64,000 nt of DNA from Gracilaria gracilis. Taxonomy: Eukaryota > Rhodophyta > Florideophyceae > Gracilariales > Gracilariaceae. Both the position numbers and the translations under genes were made by a program. The stretch lies in assembly GCA_030374805.1 (NCBI GenBank), contig JARGSG010000056.1, positions 372,001-436,000 of the forward strand, given 5' to 3'. Below, in pieces: positions 29,175-40,149 of the stretch (position 1 is the stretch's first letter; each line of letters opens with the position of its first letter). The notes beneath the pieces are model-generated. The model saw nothing but the letters and a program-made list of their open reading frames with translations. It did not search any database and had not been told where the DNA came from.

Positions 29175-31109
29175 TCGGCAGCGTCTTTTCATAACGTTTA
29201 CAACATACAATCCGGAAATTGAAATGATATCTTGTACTAACTTGATCGATATCTAGGCAGAAAAGAACAACAGCTGGGTAACGGTACCAACATTGACCAA
29301 CAAACTGCAATTCTCCCATTACAAAGTTTCAACATGTAAACAGATTCAAATGTTTCAATCAACACTTTCCCTTTCCAGAGCGTTCCTATCCAGAGCGTTC
29401 CTATCCAATTTACTTCTCCCTGTCCTGTCACTTTTAAAGAGAAAATGCTGATGTACCTTGCAGGCATAGTTTGGAGAACCAAGTCATCGAAGCAACGAGA
29501 GCGGAATTTAACTTGCATATTGCATACAGACCGAGTTGTCAAGCTATATCCTGTTTTTCCATTTTCCTATTTGCAGGGGAAATGACTGATTGTTCTCTCT
29601 CCCTCTCTCTTGCTTTCTTTGTGGACTTTAATGACTTGTTGTTCTCGACCAGTACTGTAGTTGTTTTAGGACAATCAGAAGAAGGTATCAATAGTAACTG
29701 TAGTGGGGATGAAGAACTGGAATATCAACAGCGTGTTCTAGTTTTTCTTTTGCGAGGGTGGAGCACTCGATAGAAAACAAGCGGGCACGTGCTACTCGCC
29801 TTCACGCGGTGTGTATGAACTCAATCCGCGATCTAGAGGACGAGGCGAAATGAGTATGTGTACGGGACTCCTATGGCGGCCAAAAACAGCGACGGCGGCT
29901 CAAAATTCAGAAAAGCTATCGTCGATGTCTTCTTCAGCTCTACTGCCGTGGTATTCTTCGACAATCAAAGCGGGCTGAACTTTCCAAGGAAAAGGAAAGA
30001 CAAAACAATGATAAAAATGATTAAGGAATGGCCGTCAAAGTTTTTGGCGTTCTTTAGGAGAGAAGGCTACATGTAAGTACTGTAGCACTCTTATCACTTC
30101 GCAGTTGGCCTTTCTTGTGAGAGAACGTTTCTTTCAAGAAAAACGTTCGGTGCTACGTTGTAATTAAGCTAGCACACTTATAAAAGAGAGAGAGAGAGAT
30201 CACTTCGCAATTAGGAGTAATAAACCACACTTAAGAAGAAGAAGAAGAGAAAACAAGTATAGCGTTTTGAGTTGAAATGTCCTTCGACAAAGGCGTGTCG
30301 TCGACAAGAATTGCCCAACCAATCAAGAAACAATTCAAGACCCCGTTAACGATCTGGTTCGAGTAGCACCCACAAAGCTTTTGGGGTTCTTCTCAGTCTA
30401 GGAGCAAGACTCTTGCTGCAAGAGACTAGAGAGAAAGAAAGTATCGGTAGTAAATGCTATGTCATGGTTCCAAACTCATTCGATGCAAGGGGGCAAGGAA
30501 AATGGACCATTTTAAATGGTACATCTACACCGTGTGCTTCTCGCGAGGGGCGTGTCGGTTTTTGAAGTCGTCAACAACTATGCTTGTGGACTTGCCGCTG
30601 TCTTCTTCATAGAAGTAGACGGCAGAACCGATTCTGCAAGGCGGCCACGAATCGCCGGCCTGAAGAAGAAGAGAATGCTGTACTGGCGCATCTCGCTGCA
30701 TATCCATTCGACAAACCGCAGTTCTTGGCAATCGTGCTATCCTCCCCCGTCATTCCTATGGGATGGCTTGGTGGGACCTACTACTAGTGCTCGGTGGAAG
30801 CTTTCTGAATATGGGGAACTGGGTCCTTCATTGAGGGGAGACTCTACGCTCGATTTCAGGTTTAGGGGCTTTCCGCCTTCAAGGGTTTCAGTTCCAAACG
30901 AAGTTCTGAAGTTCAGATGCATCCCCTCATTACCGGAACTCGCTTGAAACTGAAACTCTTCAAGTTAGATTCGGAATGCGAGGATTGCCGTTTAAATGGC
31001 ACAATCTGCAAGAATCATGAGATTCATCAAAGGAATTTACACGGTAGTAATTGTAATGTATGTCATCTACAGTACCAACTTGGTACTACCAAGGGTACAA
31101 CGGTACATT
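29175..31109. other. Intergenic DNA, 1.9 kb, no supported gene
   Basis: Several short frames (for example 30516-30947) show no domain. There are simple repeats: (GA)n at about 30187-30199 and (AAG)n at about 30235-30247. GGTACCAAC and TACCAACTTGGTACTACCAAGGGTA-like palindromic bits occur near 29281 and 31073. It lies between convergent secreted-protein genes and is probably decayed repeat DNA. Confidence 0.45.
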
Positions 31110-32582
31110 CTAAGAGCAAGTAGACGGAGCGGAGTCGATCAAGGAACCCCGTGGCGAAACACCAGACAGGCATCTTGCGCTACCGCATTTGTTCACAATG
31201 ATCTTGAAGACTTCATATCTATAGCTTCTTCCAGAGATGCAAAGGTTGAAGCTTTCGTTTGCACGCACGTTAGTTATGACGAAGTCATGTCCGCGGTTGT
31301 CCACAGTCTTCAAATGGTCAGCAATCTTGTTGCCGCCCTCGTTCTGATAACCCTTGTACCAGTCAGTGTTACCGTTTTGCACAGCCCCCTTTCTAATGAG
31401 TGTCAAGGGTTTCGACGACTTGATCCACATGTCGTTGTTCTCTGTTCTATCGGGAGCTGCAGAAACTGCTGTCAAGTGATAATCACCCGGGTCTGACAAT
31501 CGAACTGAGAAGCACATTTCACCTTCAGTGCCAGGCCTCAGAATGCCATGATTCTTATCGGGACGGAAAACTACGCCATTTAGTCCACCTCTGCTCTTGC
31601 GGACCCATCCGTCAACTGGGGCGACAGAGCCAAGGGAAATGGTAACTCTGTCACTGCCAGAATAAGTGCAGCGGGACCCGGTCATGGGCGGCATTGTAGT
31701 GGGCGGCTCGGTCATTGGCTCGGTCATGGGCGGCATTGTAGTGGGCGGTTCGGTCATCGGCTCAGTCATGGGCGGCATTGTCGTGGGCGGTTCAGTCATC
31801 GGCTCAGTCATGGGCGGCATTGTCGTGGGCGGTCTGGTAGGCTCATCCATCATCATTGGGGGCATAGTGGTGGGCTCATCCATCATCATGGGCGGCATGG
31901 TTGTTCCGTCCATCATCATGGCGTCTCCGCCAGGCATTGGGGTGTACATAGCTGTTGACATTACCTCAGGCGATGGTGTCGACTCCATGGACATTTCTGG
32001 GGATGCCATAGTAGGCTCCTCGCTGCTCATGGCGTCCATAGAAGGCATATCCATTATTCCCATGTCCATTTGGAATTCGTCCATAGGCAATGGTACTGGA
32101 GTGGCTGACGGTTCCATGGCGGTCATATCCGGGGACGGAAGCTCTGGCGTCATGGGCATCATTTCCGAAGGAGTCATAACTGGTTCCATGGCCATGGAGG
32201 GTGAAGACGAAGCTGGTTGCTCCATGGCGGTCATCTGAACAGGTGTGGGAACTGGGGCCATTGCCATCATTTGCGAGAGGGTAGAAAGAACGATGGAACT
32301 GCGGACTTCTCCGCCCTCGCATATTCTCTTGATCTCCGGGTTCAAGCATGGGAATTGTTCCGTGCGGTCGTTGTTGCAATGCGAACAGGCTGATTCGAGA
32401 CATTCCATAGCCTGTTCGAGGGTGCTCACGGCCTTGCAGCCGCTTGACTCGGTCTGCATGCCGAGAGGGCACCTTTCCTGGAAGATAATGCACATGGCGG
32501 AGTAGAAGCCATTCCGGGCGTGGGCTATGGAGAGCAATGCCGCAACGGCGTGCAACAGCACGAGCGATGAAAGAACACGCAT
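31110..32582 (-). CDS. Predicted secreted Met/Pro/Thr-rich protein with C-terminal beta domain
   Basis: 490 residues, ATG at 32582. A signal peptide (SSLVLLHAVAALLSIAHA) precedes a Cys-rich N-terminal domain (about residues 25-95, with CSHCNND and CLNPEIKRIC). A mucin-like linker of more than 200 residues follows, made largely of Met, Pro, Thr and Glu, with three 14-residue repeats (TEPMTEPPTTMPPM). The last 160 residues form a compact domain with GMCF-like cysteines, GDYHLTAVSAAPD, NDMWIKS and VFKIIVNKC. This looks like a jelly-roll carbohydrate-binding or adhesion module, but I cannot name the family with certainty. A role in the extracellular matrix is inferred. A TATA box lies 118 nt upstream. 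The Met content of the linker is unusual. Confidence 0.75.
   Translation of the reverse strand: MRVLSSLVLLHAVAALLSIAHARNGFYSAMCIIFQERCPLGMQTESSGCKAVSTLEQAMECLESACSHCNNDRTEQFPCLNPEIKRICEGGEVRSSIVLSTLSQMMAMAPVPTPVQMTAMEQPASSSPSMAMEPVMTPSEMMPMTPELPSPDMTAMEPSATPVPLPMDEFQMDMGIMDMPSMDAMSSEEPTMASPEMSMESTPSPEVMSTAMYTPMPGGDAMMMDGTTMPPMMMDEPTTMPPMMMDEPTRPPTTMPPMTEPMTEPPTTMPPMTEPMTEPPTTMPPMTEPMTEPPTTMPPMTGSRCTYSGSDRVTISLGSVAPVDGWVRKSRGGLNGVVFRPDKNHGILRPGTEGEMCFSVRLSDPGDYHLTAVSAAPDRTENNDMWIKSSKPLTLIRKGAVQNGNTDWYKGYQNEGGNKIADHLKTVDNRGHDFVITNVRANESFNLCISGRSYRYEVFKIIVNKCGSARCLSGVSPRGSLIDSAPSTCS
31692..31830. repeat. 42-bp tandem repeats in the secreted-protein linker
   Basis: Three near-identical 42-bp units encode the TEPMTEPPTTMPPM repeats on the minus strand, with degenerate partial copies up to about 31900. 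The antisense frame they open (31666-32238) is an artefact. Confidence 0.8.
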
Positions 32583-34334
32583 GATGTTCTATACGAGTAG
32601 TTTGATATGTTAGCGATGTGAGCAGGTTGTTGTGTTATTAGTTGTAACAAGAGGGGAACTGTGCACGCGCGATTGGGAGCGGGACGCTCGAGCCGCCCAT
32701 ATTTATACTCGTGCCGGAAGGCTGCATCAAAAGCAGGGGGAATCAGAGCAGTAATGAAAGAGGAGCAGCCAAAGGACAGAATTGGGGTTGGGATCAAGGC
32801 GTATTCCAAGCACAGCGAGTGATTTTGAAAGGGGCAAGTCGCACGCTAAGCGGGTGTGAATCGTAGCCAGCGCCAGAAATCAAAACGTGAGCAACGTTGG
32901 GGCGCCGCGTATGGTTGCGGCACGCGCCGGAACGCGCACATCGACGTGCGCTTGACGGCGGCGGTGAGCGTGGCGGTAGGCGCGCGGTGCGGGAATGGGC
33001 AGCGGCGGTGGCTGAATCACGGCGCGCAACCGACGGGCGTTGCACGTCCAACTGGCGCCTTTTTTTGATTTGCAGCGCTGCACCGGGCCGCTCGAGGAGC
33101 GCGCGTGACTGGCACGCTCGCCGCCGCCGCTTCACTGCGCGCGTGGCTGCCACTTGACAAAGTCAAGTCAAGTCAACTGGTCGACTAACATACACAGCGG
33201 CCACACGCGGCTGCCCCCGCTCCAGTGGAGCCGTCCTTGCGTCATACCGCTGGCATGGCGCGAGTCGTCTCCAGGTTTGCAGTCGAAACTATTTGAGGTA
33301 CTAAGTGTTTATTGACTTATAAACCTATTAATGCCCGCCTTTTTGTCAAAGTGGCTGCGCCTACCGATACGTGCAGAGCATATTCTCATTCCACGGAATT
33401 CAACGAGAGACGATACACGACTCCAGTCTAAACTTATTCCACACAATTGGACGCTTTCCGCTGTGGAACCAGCACGAGCGATTCGATATTGGGTGTGCGA
33501 AAACATTTTGTCTCCGAGCTAGCATGAAATGAGAAGTCGGTTGCTCTCAACGTGGACCTATGTGGCGTCCCCAACGTTTTCAATTGACACATGAACGTAG
33601 CAGGCACTCACCTCGCAACATGGCACAGGTGAGAATCAGCACTCGCACACAAATGACAGCATGCATGCATAGGTGTGTCAATTCTTACGATGTCAAACCA
33701 TGTTCGTTCGCGAAATATAGAATCTACTCTAGCCGCTCGCGGAAACCGCCGCGAAGAGGGCTATCTAGAGCTACGAAGATAGATACCCCAGCGACCCAGC
33801 GAGCAGCGCAACACGTATTGCGGTGAAGTGCGAAGTTGAAACTACAGAGGCGAGGAGATCTCAACCTTGTGTTCGCTCAATCGCGTCATGGTGTAAGCCA
33901 CACCACGTGGCGTGCATGCCACATGAGTACACGCACATTCATATTCTAAAATACATCATGAGTTGTGTAATTTACAAAACCCGATCTTTCTTGACGACGA
34001 AGAGCAACACCACATTACACGGCCCGATGGGCCTTTGATACAATCATAGCACACGGTCTGCGCTTCGTACTGGTCTCATTGTACTGTACAAGAGGTTCAT
34101 CCCTCCAAGCTTCCCATCACACGCTGTATTATTAACAGCTCAAGCAGGTCGGCAGTTTTTATAGCTTTGGAAGTGCACCCCCATAAACATGCGCAACCAC
34201 TAACCTTCAAAACGATTCCATTCGTTTTCGTTTATCGTTCTACCTTTGTAGCAAGCAGCTCACAAAATGGAATCGGACAAAATTGCCCTTTCTTTGTCTG
34301 CATCGCATTCTGTGCGGCTGCATCATCTCCGCGG
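32583..34334. other. Intergenic DNA, no supported gene
   Basis: It contains the TATA box for the secreted-protein gene (32700-32707), a GC-rich stretch at 32880-33160 and AT-richer sequence up to the end of RAD50. Frames here overlap on both strands and none shows a domain. A short direct repeat (AAGTCAAGTCAAGTCAA) is at about 33160. Confidence 0.45.
32700..32707 (-). promoter_or_regulatory. TATA box (TATAAATA on minus strand)
   Basis: Reads TATAAATA on the minus strand, 118 nt before the ATG at 32582. The spacing is similar to that of the other secreted-protein gene. Confidence 0.5.
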
Positions 34335-37300
34335 TTAACCTATTTGTCTTATTTCTTCGATATGAGCTCGCGAAATACCATCAGCGTCCTTGATAATTCG
34401 GTAGTAATCGTTACAGAAATCTCGAGCACCAATCAACTCAATAAACTCTTGATCGTGCGTAATTAGCATCAACTGGAAACTCCGCTGTTGTCGACGGTCC
34501 TCAACGATGGCTTTCAAAGCACATGCCAGACTTTCAATGTTCTCTTCATCCAAATTCGTCGTTGGTTCATCTAAAGCCAATATTCCACAATCTGAACAGA
34601 AACTTTCAGCCAAAGCAAGTCGTATAACCAAACACGCCAACACTTTCTGACCTGCACTACACCGCCCTCTCATGTCCAGAGTTGCCTGCCCTTGTCGCAT
34701 TTGCACACGATACTGAAAGTTGCGAGTCATTGTACCACCTATTGCCCTAGAATTGCTACTGTCCGACGTAATTTCAATCTCGTCGATATCCGTTCCTCGA
34801 TACGTCTGTTGCCACAATTCTTTTATGGTTCTGTTGATTGTGCGCATCTTCAATGTATGAAACGCCACCAGCGCCTGGTCTAGAGCCCTGTGGTATCGCT
34901 CCAGATCCCCTGATGCGAGCTCCATCGTCTGCTTCTGTATCCTACATTCTTCAAACTTTCTTCTGCTCCCAGCCTTCTCAGCAGCCGCCAGTTCTATTTT
35001 CTTCTCTTTATAACGATCGATATAAACCTGTCTCTTCCCCAATGTTGCATGCCGGGCAGATTCCTTTTCGTTCACCGTTGTTCGAAGTTGGTCCAGCTTC
35101 ACCATTGGTATCATTCCAGTGTCTCTCTCAATTGCAGCTAGCGCATCCTGAGCGTGCCGAATGGCTCGGGCATTAACAACTAGCTCTTGTTCCTGAATAC
35201 GGTATCGTTGATTATCCCGCAAATTGCGTATTCGCGTTTCCATATCTCGTTGAGCATCAGATGCTGTCTGCAATTCCTTCTCCTGCGCCCTCTTGTCACT
35301 GTCCTTTGTTTCTATCTCTTTCCCTATTTTTTCAAGGGAGACAAGAAGATTACTTAGTTCAGAGCGTCGGCCGCCCCGCTCATACGCTTCTACTTCGTGG
35401 AAGCAGTCGTTCCATTGCTGTATTTGCATTCGGCGTTTCGATAACAGTTCGTTCGCATGCTGAAGGTCCCTTCTCGCTTCTGCACGAACAACAGCAAGTT
35501 CTTCCTCGTAGTACTCAACGTCATTACCTATTTGCTTCGCTTTCGAGGCGTCTTCCAGCAGACTTTCGTCGAGTTTCGAAATCTGTGAAAGAATGTCCTT
35601 CTTCTCCAGTGTTAAGCGTTTATGACTCTCAGATTTTGCATTTTGCTCCAAGAGACTTTGTGTAGCCCGATGCAACCGATTCTCGGCTCGTCTCATTTCG
35701 TCCTTCTCGTGGTCTAAGGTCCGAGTGCTCCTATCTATCGAGTCCTGCAACTTGTTCATTTCTTCCTCAATTTCCCGCATGTCTTTCTCCACTTCACTCA
35801 AAGAACGAGATTCACTCCCTGCCATTGAGAGATTAGCTTTCCGGCTCTCTACTTCTCTGACAGCTTTTTGCAACTCCTGAAAACTTTGTTCCAATTCGAT
35901 CTTCTTCGAAGGAATTTGAATCATCGAACTGGTCCTCCCAGTGCGCTTCTCTATCTCTGCAACAAGTGAGCTGGATTTCTCCGCGTCCGCGGCGAACTTC
36001 TCAATGTCTTTGTCAATATCAATTATCTTTGCTGAAGCGGCCTTGAAAGTTTGACCCTTCACAAAGACGTTCGCACTTTGAGATTGCAATTGCCGCAGTA
36101 CTTGCGACGCATCCTGAAGCTTTTCGAGCATTGCCTTCGCTTCTTCTATGAGATCTGGATTCTTGTAGTTCTGTACGCGAACCATCAAGTTCTTTCTCTG
36201 ATCTGCCTGCCGTTTGGATGACGATATACCACAGGCAGGGCATCGATGCTTCGGGTCCTTATCAAAAATTTCCAGCTCTTGTTCTGCGAGAAATGGTCCA
36301 CTTTCAAGTTGAGAGATTCTTTGATTAGCCTGAAGAAGTTCGGTGTCCATTTTCTCGACGGCTTCGTTTACTGCGTCAACATGCTTCTGTTCGAGAACCT
36401 GTGGCCTTAATGTGTCCTCGTTTGGCGAAATGGTTACATGCTCAATAAGCTCCGCAACTTCATGTATTCCTGCCGGGGACTGAGGTACAAGTTTAAGCTT
36501 GTTGGTACTACGATTCACTTGTGCTCGCTGAGAGTTGAAAGACTTCCTAGCTTCGTCCAGCTGAGTTTGTAGTTCTCCACGCCTGGAGTTTATAGAGTTC
36601 AAAGCCCGAGAAGCCTCAGTCTTACAACGAGCAGCATGTCCATTTACGGTATCATTCGTCGCAAGAATTCTATTACAAGCTTCCATTATAGTTTCTTTCT
36701 TTTCCTTTGCACCGCTTTCCGATGGGTTAGACATAACACTCTCTAAAGAAGTCTTCGCATCAGCCAAGTCACTTCGATCACTTACAAATGGGAGGAGTTC
36801 GTCAATGGAAGAAAGTAGAGCATCCACAAAGTCCTCCATTAATGTCGCAAAGGCCTTTCGCTTTCTTCCAGTAGTTTCAACGGCGAACTCAAACCTAGAT
36901 TGTTCGCCTTGGTCCCTTGCAAGCCGCTCTCGGAGGTCGCGAATGTCTCCGAGATCCTGACGAAGACTAGACACTCGTTTCCTCTTTTCTGAGATGCTCT
37001 TCTCTAAATCTGACGTCCGGCTGGATGCATTCTTCTCGCCCAGCAACCTCTCTGCAGTTTTCACTCTGCTTTCAAGCTCAGCTATTGAAGATTGCGAATC
37101 TTCCAGAGACCCCAACTCCCTTCGTATGTCTGAAACCTTCGTCTTCTTTGACTTGATGTCATTTTGCTTTCGTTCTATTTCAGCCTTCAGTCCGTTTGCG
37201 GCCAGCCTTTCCCCGTTCAACTTCGTGGCGGCTTTGTCCACGGTTTTATTTCCTTCCACGGAGACTCTTTGCACAGCTTCATCGGCTTCTGCCTTCAAGT

Positions 37301-38546
37301 TCTGCAAAGCGTCCTTCCAGGCTTGGAGCCTTGCATTTTTGTTCGGCAAGGACATTCGCTGTTCACTGCTATCAACCTGGTTCCTTTCTCGTTCTTCTGA
37401 TAGAAGGTCTTCTTTGAGCTCTTCGAGTCGGGAAAGGTGTTGGGCATGCGTCTTTGCTAGTTGTTCCAGCGTTCCCTTTCGAATAGTTCTTCTATTAAGC
37501 TCACTGCGCAGCATCTTGAGATTGTCTTCCAGCTGGTCGATCACACAGGTACGCCTCGCACGTTCCCCGTCTGCACTACTCAGGAGTGCGTCTAGATCAT
37601 TGATTTCGTTTCGCAAGGCCCGCTCATCAAGCTCCGGGAGGTGCAGTTTCATCTCCGCGAACTTTGCAGCCTTGTCCTTCTCCATTCGTGATCGCTCTGC
37701 TCTCAGTTTTTCCAGCTCAGAACGTTTCGACCGATAGTCTTCTGTAATCTGTTGCGCTTTCCGTAGTTCTCCGTTCAGTTCAGCAATCTCGTTGTCTAGT
37801 TGCTCAATCCCTTTTGTGAACTCGTCGTGCCTCACTCTGATCTCATCGACTTCTGAACGAACCTTTTCCAGATCTTGTACCTTTTCCTCGTAATGCATTA
37901 GCTCGACTTTGATGGTTTTCAAATCTGAAGCCTGGTCCTTCCGATACCTTCGAATGGATTCTAGAGCTTTAGTGTACCTTGTGGCAGCAAAAATTTCGTC
38001 AAACTTCTCTTTCAGGGTCTTTGGGTCACTTAAGGGCCACAAGGAATCCTCTTGGTGTACAAATATGACGTTATTCAACACGGGTTTGGTTACGCCCATC
38101 ACCTGCGGCAGAAGTGCGTTTATATCGTTGCATCGATAGGAGGACGTGGAACCGGGATCATCCTTGCCTATTCTCTTGAGGGTTTGGTCAAGAGTCTTAA
38201 ATTCAGTCTTGTATCCCGTGCCACGAGTAGCACGCTTCAAGGTTAACTGAAAGTGACGGGCAACTACGTACTGGTCACCCCGCGCATTAGAAAACATGAG
38301 ACGGATCTTCGCCTTAGTCTCGGTTTCATTGGTGATGCGCGGGTCGTGGATAAAAGCAGCACCACGCTCAATCATTGGCGGGAGTTCGCCAGTGGTTGCC
38401 ATTTTGACTGCCTCAATGACCGTGCTTTTTCCACTGCCATTGCGGCCAAGGATGATGGTGAGAGGCTTATAAAACTTGATAAAAGTCTCTTTGTCGGTAC
38501 CGTAACTACGAATACCAAGAATACCAAGACGGTCAATGGTAGTCAT
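34335..38546 (-). CDS. RAD50: RAD50 DNA-repair ATPase
   Basis: 1403 residues from the ATG at 38546 (MTTIDRLGILGIRSYG). The frame is open upstream only to a GTG. Walker A is ILGRNGSGKST near residue 40, followed by the family block VIFVHQEDSLWPL and the Q-loop region. Long antiparallel coiled coils flank the zinc hook KHRCPACGIS (CxxC near residue 768). The C-terminal half of the ATPase has the signature CSAGQKVLACLVIRLAL and Walker B GILALDEPTTNLD, then LITHDQEFIELIG. RAD50 pairs with MRE11 and NBS1 to tether and process double-strand breaks in the nucleus. The length is slightly above the human protein (1312), mainly in the coiled coil. It appears intact and intronless, and is divergent from the small ORF at 38739. 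Confidence 0.97.
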   Translation of the reverse strand: MTTIDRLGILGIRSYGTDKETFIKFYKPLTIILGRNGSGKSTVIEAVKMATTGELPPMIERGAAFIHDPRITNETETKAKIRLMFSNARGDQYVVARHFQLTLKRATRGTGYKTEFKTLDQTLKRIGKDDPGSTSSYRCNDINALLPQVMGVTKPVLNNVIFVHQEDSLWPLSDPKTLKEKFDEIFAATRYTKALESIRRYRKDQASDLKTIKVELMHYEEKVQDLEKVRSEVDEIRVRHDEFTKGIEQLDNEIAELNGELRKAQQITEDYRSKRSELEKLRAERSRMEKDKAAKFAEMKLHLPELDERALRNEINDLDALLSSADGERARRTCVIDQLEDNLKMLRSELNRRTIRKGTLEQLAKTHAQHLSRLEELKEDLLSEERERNQVDSSEQRMSLPNKNARLQAWKDALQNLKAEADEAVQRVSVEGNKTVDKAATKLNGERLAANGLKAEIERKQNDIKSKKTKVSDIRRELGSLEDSQSSIAELESRVKTAERLLGEKNASSRTSDLEKSISEKRKRVSSLRQDLGDIRDLRERLARDQGEQSRFEFAVETTGRKRKAFATLMEDFVDALLSSIDELLPFVSDRSDLADAKTSLESVMSNPSESGAKEKKETIMEACNRILATNDTVNGHAARCKTEASRALNSINSRRGELQTQLDEARKSFNSQRAQVNRSTNKLKLVPQSPAGIHEVAELIEHVTISPNEDTLRPQVLEQKHVDAVNEAVEKMDTELLQANQRISQLESGPFLAEQELEIFDKDPKHRCPACGISSSKRQADQRKNLMVRVQNYKNPDLIEEAKAMLEKLQDASQVLRQLQSQSANVFVKGQTFKAASAKIIDIDKDIEKFAADAEKSSSLVAEIEKRTGRTSSMIQIPSKKIELEQSFQELQKAVREVESRKANLSMAGSESRSLSEVEKDMREIEEEMNKLQDSIDRSTRTLDHEKDEMRRAENRLHRATQSLLEQNAKSESHKRLTLEKKDILSQISKLDESLLEDASKAKQIGNDVEYYEEELAVVRAEARRDLQHANELLSKRRMQIQQWNDCFHEVEAYERGGRRSELSNLLVSLEKIGKEIETKDSDKRAQEKELQTASDAQRDMETRIRNLRDNQRYRIQEQELVVNARAIRHAQDALAAIERDTGMIPMVKLDQLRTTVNEKESARHATLGKRQVYIDRYKEKKIELAAAEKAGSRRKFEECRIQKQTMELASGDLERYHRALDQALVAFHTLKMRTINRTIKELWQQTYRGTDIDEIEITSDSSNSRAIGGTMTRNFQYRVQMRQGQATLDMRGRCSAGQKVLACLVIRLALAESFCSDCGILALDEPTTNLDEENIESLACALKAIVEDRRQQRSFQLMLITHDQEFIELIGARDFCNDYYRIIKDADGISRAHIEEIRQIG

Positions 38547-38738
38547 TTTGATATATGACAGTACGAATATAGTCGTCCGTAGCACCCAGCGAACGGAGCA
38601 TGCGGTACAATATATCAGGGACGTTGCTGACGCAAAACGCAGTCAGTCTTGGTCTGGGACGAGGGATTCTTTTGACGAGACGAGACGAATGCGCGCTTAA
38701 GTTAGACAGCACTTCGAGCTGTTGTCGTTTCGGGGAGT

Positions 38739-39113
38739 ATGACGTCGGAGAGCTTGCCCAAGGATGTTGCTGTTGCACAGGCACGGAAGCGCGGTTCCGA
38801 GACACCCGAGGCGGCAAAGGCCCAACCGAACGTCTACACGTGTAGTGTATCCAGAGATCTGACGGAGGACGCCGCATCGACCCGAAGGGATCAAACGGGA
38901 GACACCCTGCCAACGTTTTTGGGGTTCCATTCTTCCCTCCAAATCGAGAAGAGCAAGCCTTGCTGGCATGCCCCCTTTGCTGACCTTACTGTAACAGTAA
39001 GCTCAGGAAAAGGGGGCATGCCAGCAAGGCTTGCTCTTCCCTTCAAGCATCCGGAATGCATGAAGGATCCGCAGGATCTTCATGTCAAGTATCTAAAGTA
39101 TCTACCTTCGTAA
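38739..39113 (+). CDS. Small hypothetical protein containing a palindrome
   Basis: 124 codons from the ATG at 38739, 193 nt from the divergent RAD50 start codon. The first 65 residues are hydrophilic (SLPKDVAVAQARKRGSET, SRDLTEDAASTRRDQTG). I recognise no domain. The middle is encoded by a 92-bp near-perfect inverted repeat at 38948-39039, so residues about 70-100 are a palindrome read on both arms. This may be a short host gene, a first exon, or a non-coding hairpin transcript. Support is only the open frame and the head-to-head position with RAD50. Confidence 0.35.
   Translation: MTSESLPKDVAVAQARKRGSETPEAAKAQPNVYTCSVSRDLTEDAASTRRDQTGDTLPTFLGFHSSLQIEKSKPCWHAPFADLTVTVSSGKGGMPARLALPFKHPECMKDPQDLHVKYLKYLPS
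38948..39039. repeat. 92-bp near-perfect palindrome
   Basis: The left arm 38948-38991 and right arm 38995-39039 are inverted copies, starting GAAGAGCAAGCC on each strand, around a three-base loop (TAA). The outer 31 pairs are perfect; only a few positions near the centre mismatch. A transcript would fold into a long hairpin. Confidence 0.95.
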
Positions 39114-40149
39114 CTTAAAGAGCACTTCTGCTCACTGGCTTTGCTATTTCTTGTGTAGATCTCAGCTGAAACGCTCCACGCGGCGCGCCGCACCACACCG
39201 CATGCCGTCTCAGAAGATTGGAACTTTCATTTGACAACATTCCATTTGAATGAATGGTGCGACCGCTTGACCGTCAATCAGTATACAGAGGGCAGCGTAC
39301 TCATGGCCCGCGTTCATCGCCATGCACTTGCATGTTGTTCTGAGCTCCACCATATCATCTTGTGACAGCCTTGTGGGTGAAATGGGCTCCTTGTTGTTGT
39401 TTTCGGTCACGGAGTACGCCCACCCTACCCGAATTCGACGCAAAAATGCTCGCAACTTGTTACTGACAAATCGTACGGTAGTAAAGGATCTACCCGTAGC
39501 TGCCCTTCGTGAGACGTCGCAAAAACTTGGCCTTGACTCATCTATGGTTGGAAGTGCGCACTTCTGACTGAATTCGAGCTAGACAACGGGGGTTCGATGC
39601 AGACGATGTTGACGCTATGGTGTTAATGCCTTATGGGTCTGACTCAGAGGGTGCTGTGGAAATTGGGTCAATGGGTCAAAACCACTCTCTGACCCTCTTG
39701 AGCAGACGTATAGGACTGACACAAGAGGCTACTGGGGACGATATTTGAGCAATTAGAGTCACACCGTGAACGTGGACGGGAATTTGGACACAATACAGTT
39801 ATAAGGAGTATCTCCATGTTGCTGATTCACCGTAGCATGAGTTAATTAATGACTTTGTGTGCCTTGCTCTCCGAACCGCATCTAGAGCGGTGTTATGCGG
39901 GATCCTGTATGATTGGCATGGCTACGATATTACGCAGTGGAGTGACCGATTTCTGTTCGAAATGAAAACGGCGCGACCTCTCCGTCATGTTTACTCTAAT
40001 TATTCGAGAGCTGCTCGCTCGGTGAAGCACAGAGAGTATAGACCTTGGAAGACGCGTCAATCCCATAAAGGTTGGGGCCTCGAGGCGAATCCATCGTCTC
40101 GGACAGAAACATATCAGATTTCTTTCGTGGCACAAGTCGTGAACCGCAG
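39114..40149. other. Intergenic DNA; 5' flank of second PAM2 gene
   Basis: No gene is supported. From about 39950 the sequence is homologous to the region before the PAM2 gene at 25.2 kb, which marks one edge of the duplicated unit. Confidence 0.5.

Noticed and set aside
30340-30370. GGTTCGAGTAGC, resembling a tRNA T-arm
   Set aside because: No D-arm, anticodon arm or acceptor pairing can be built upstream; no tRNA is called anywhere in the window.
31666-32238. 190-codon plus-strand Gly/Met/Ile repeat protein
   Set aside because: Antisense shadow of the Met/Pro/Thr linker repeats of the minus-strand secreted protein.
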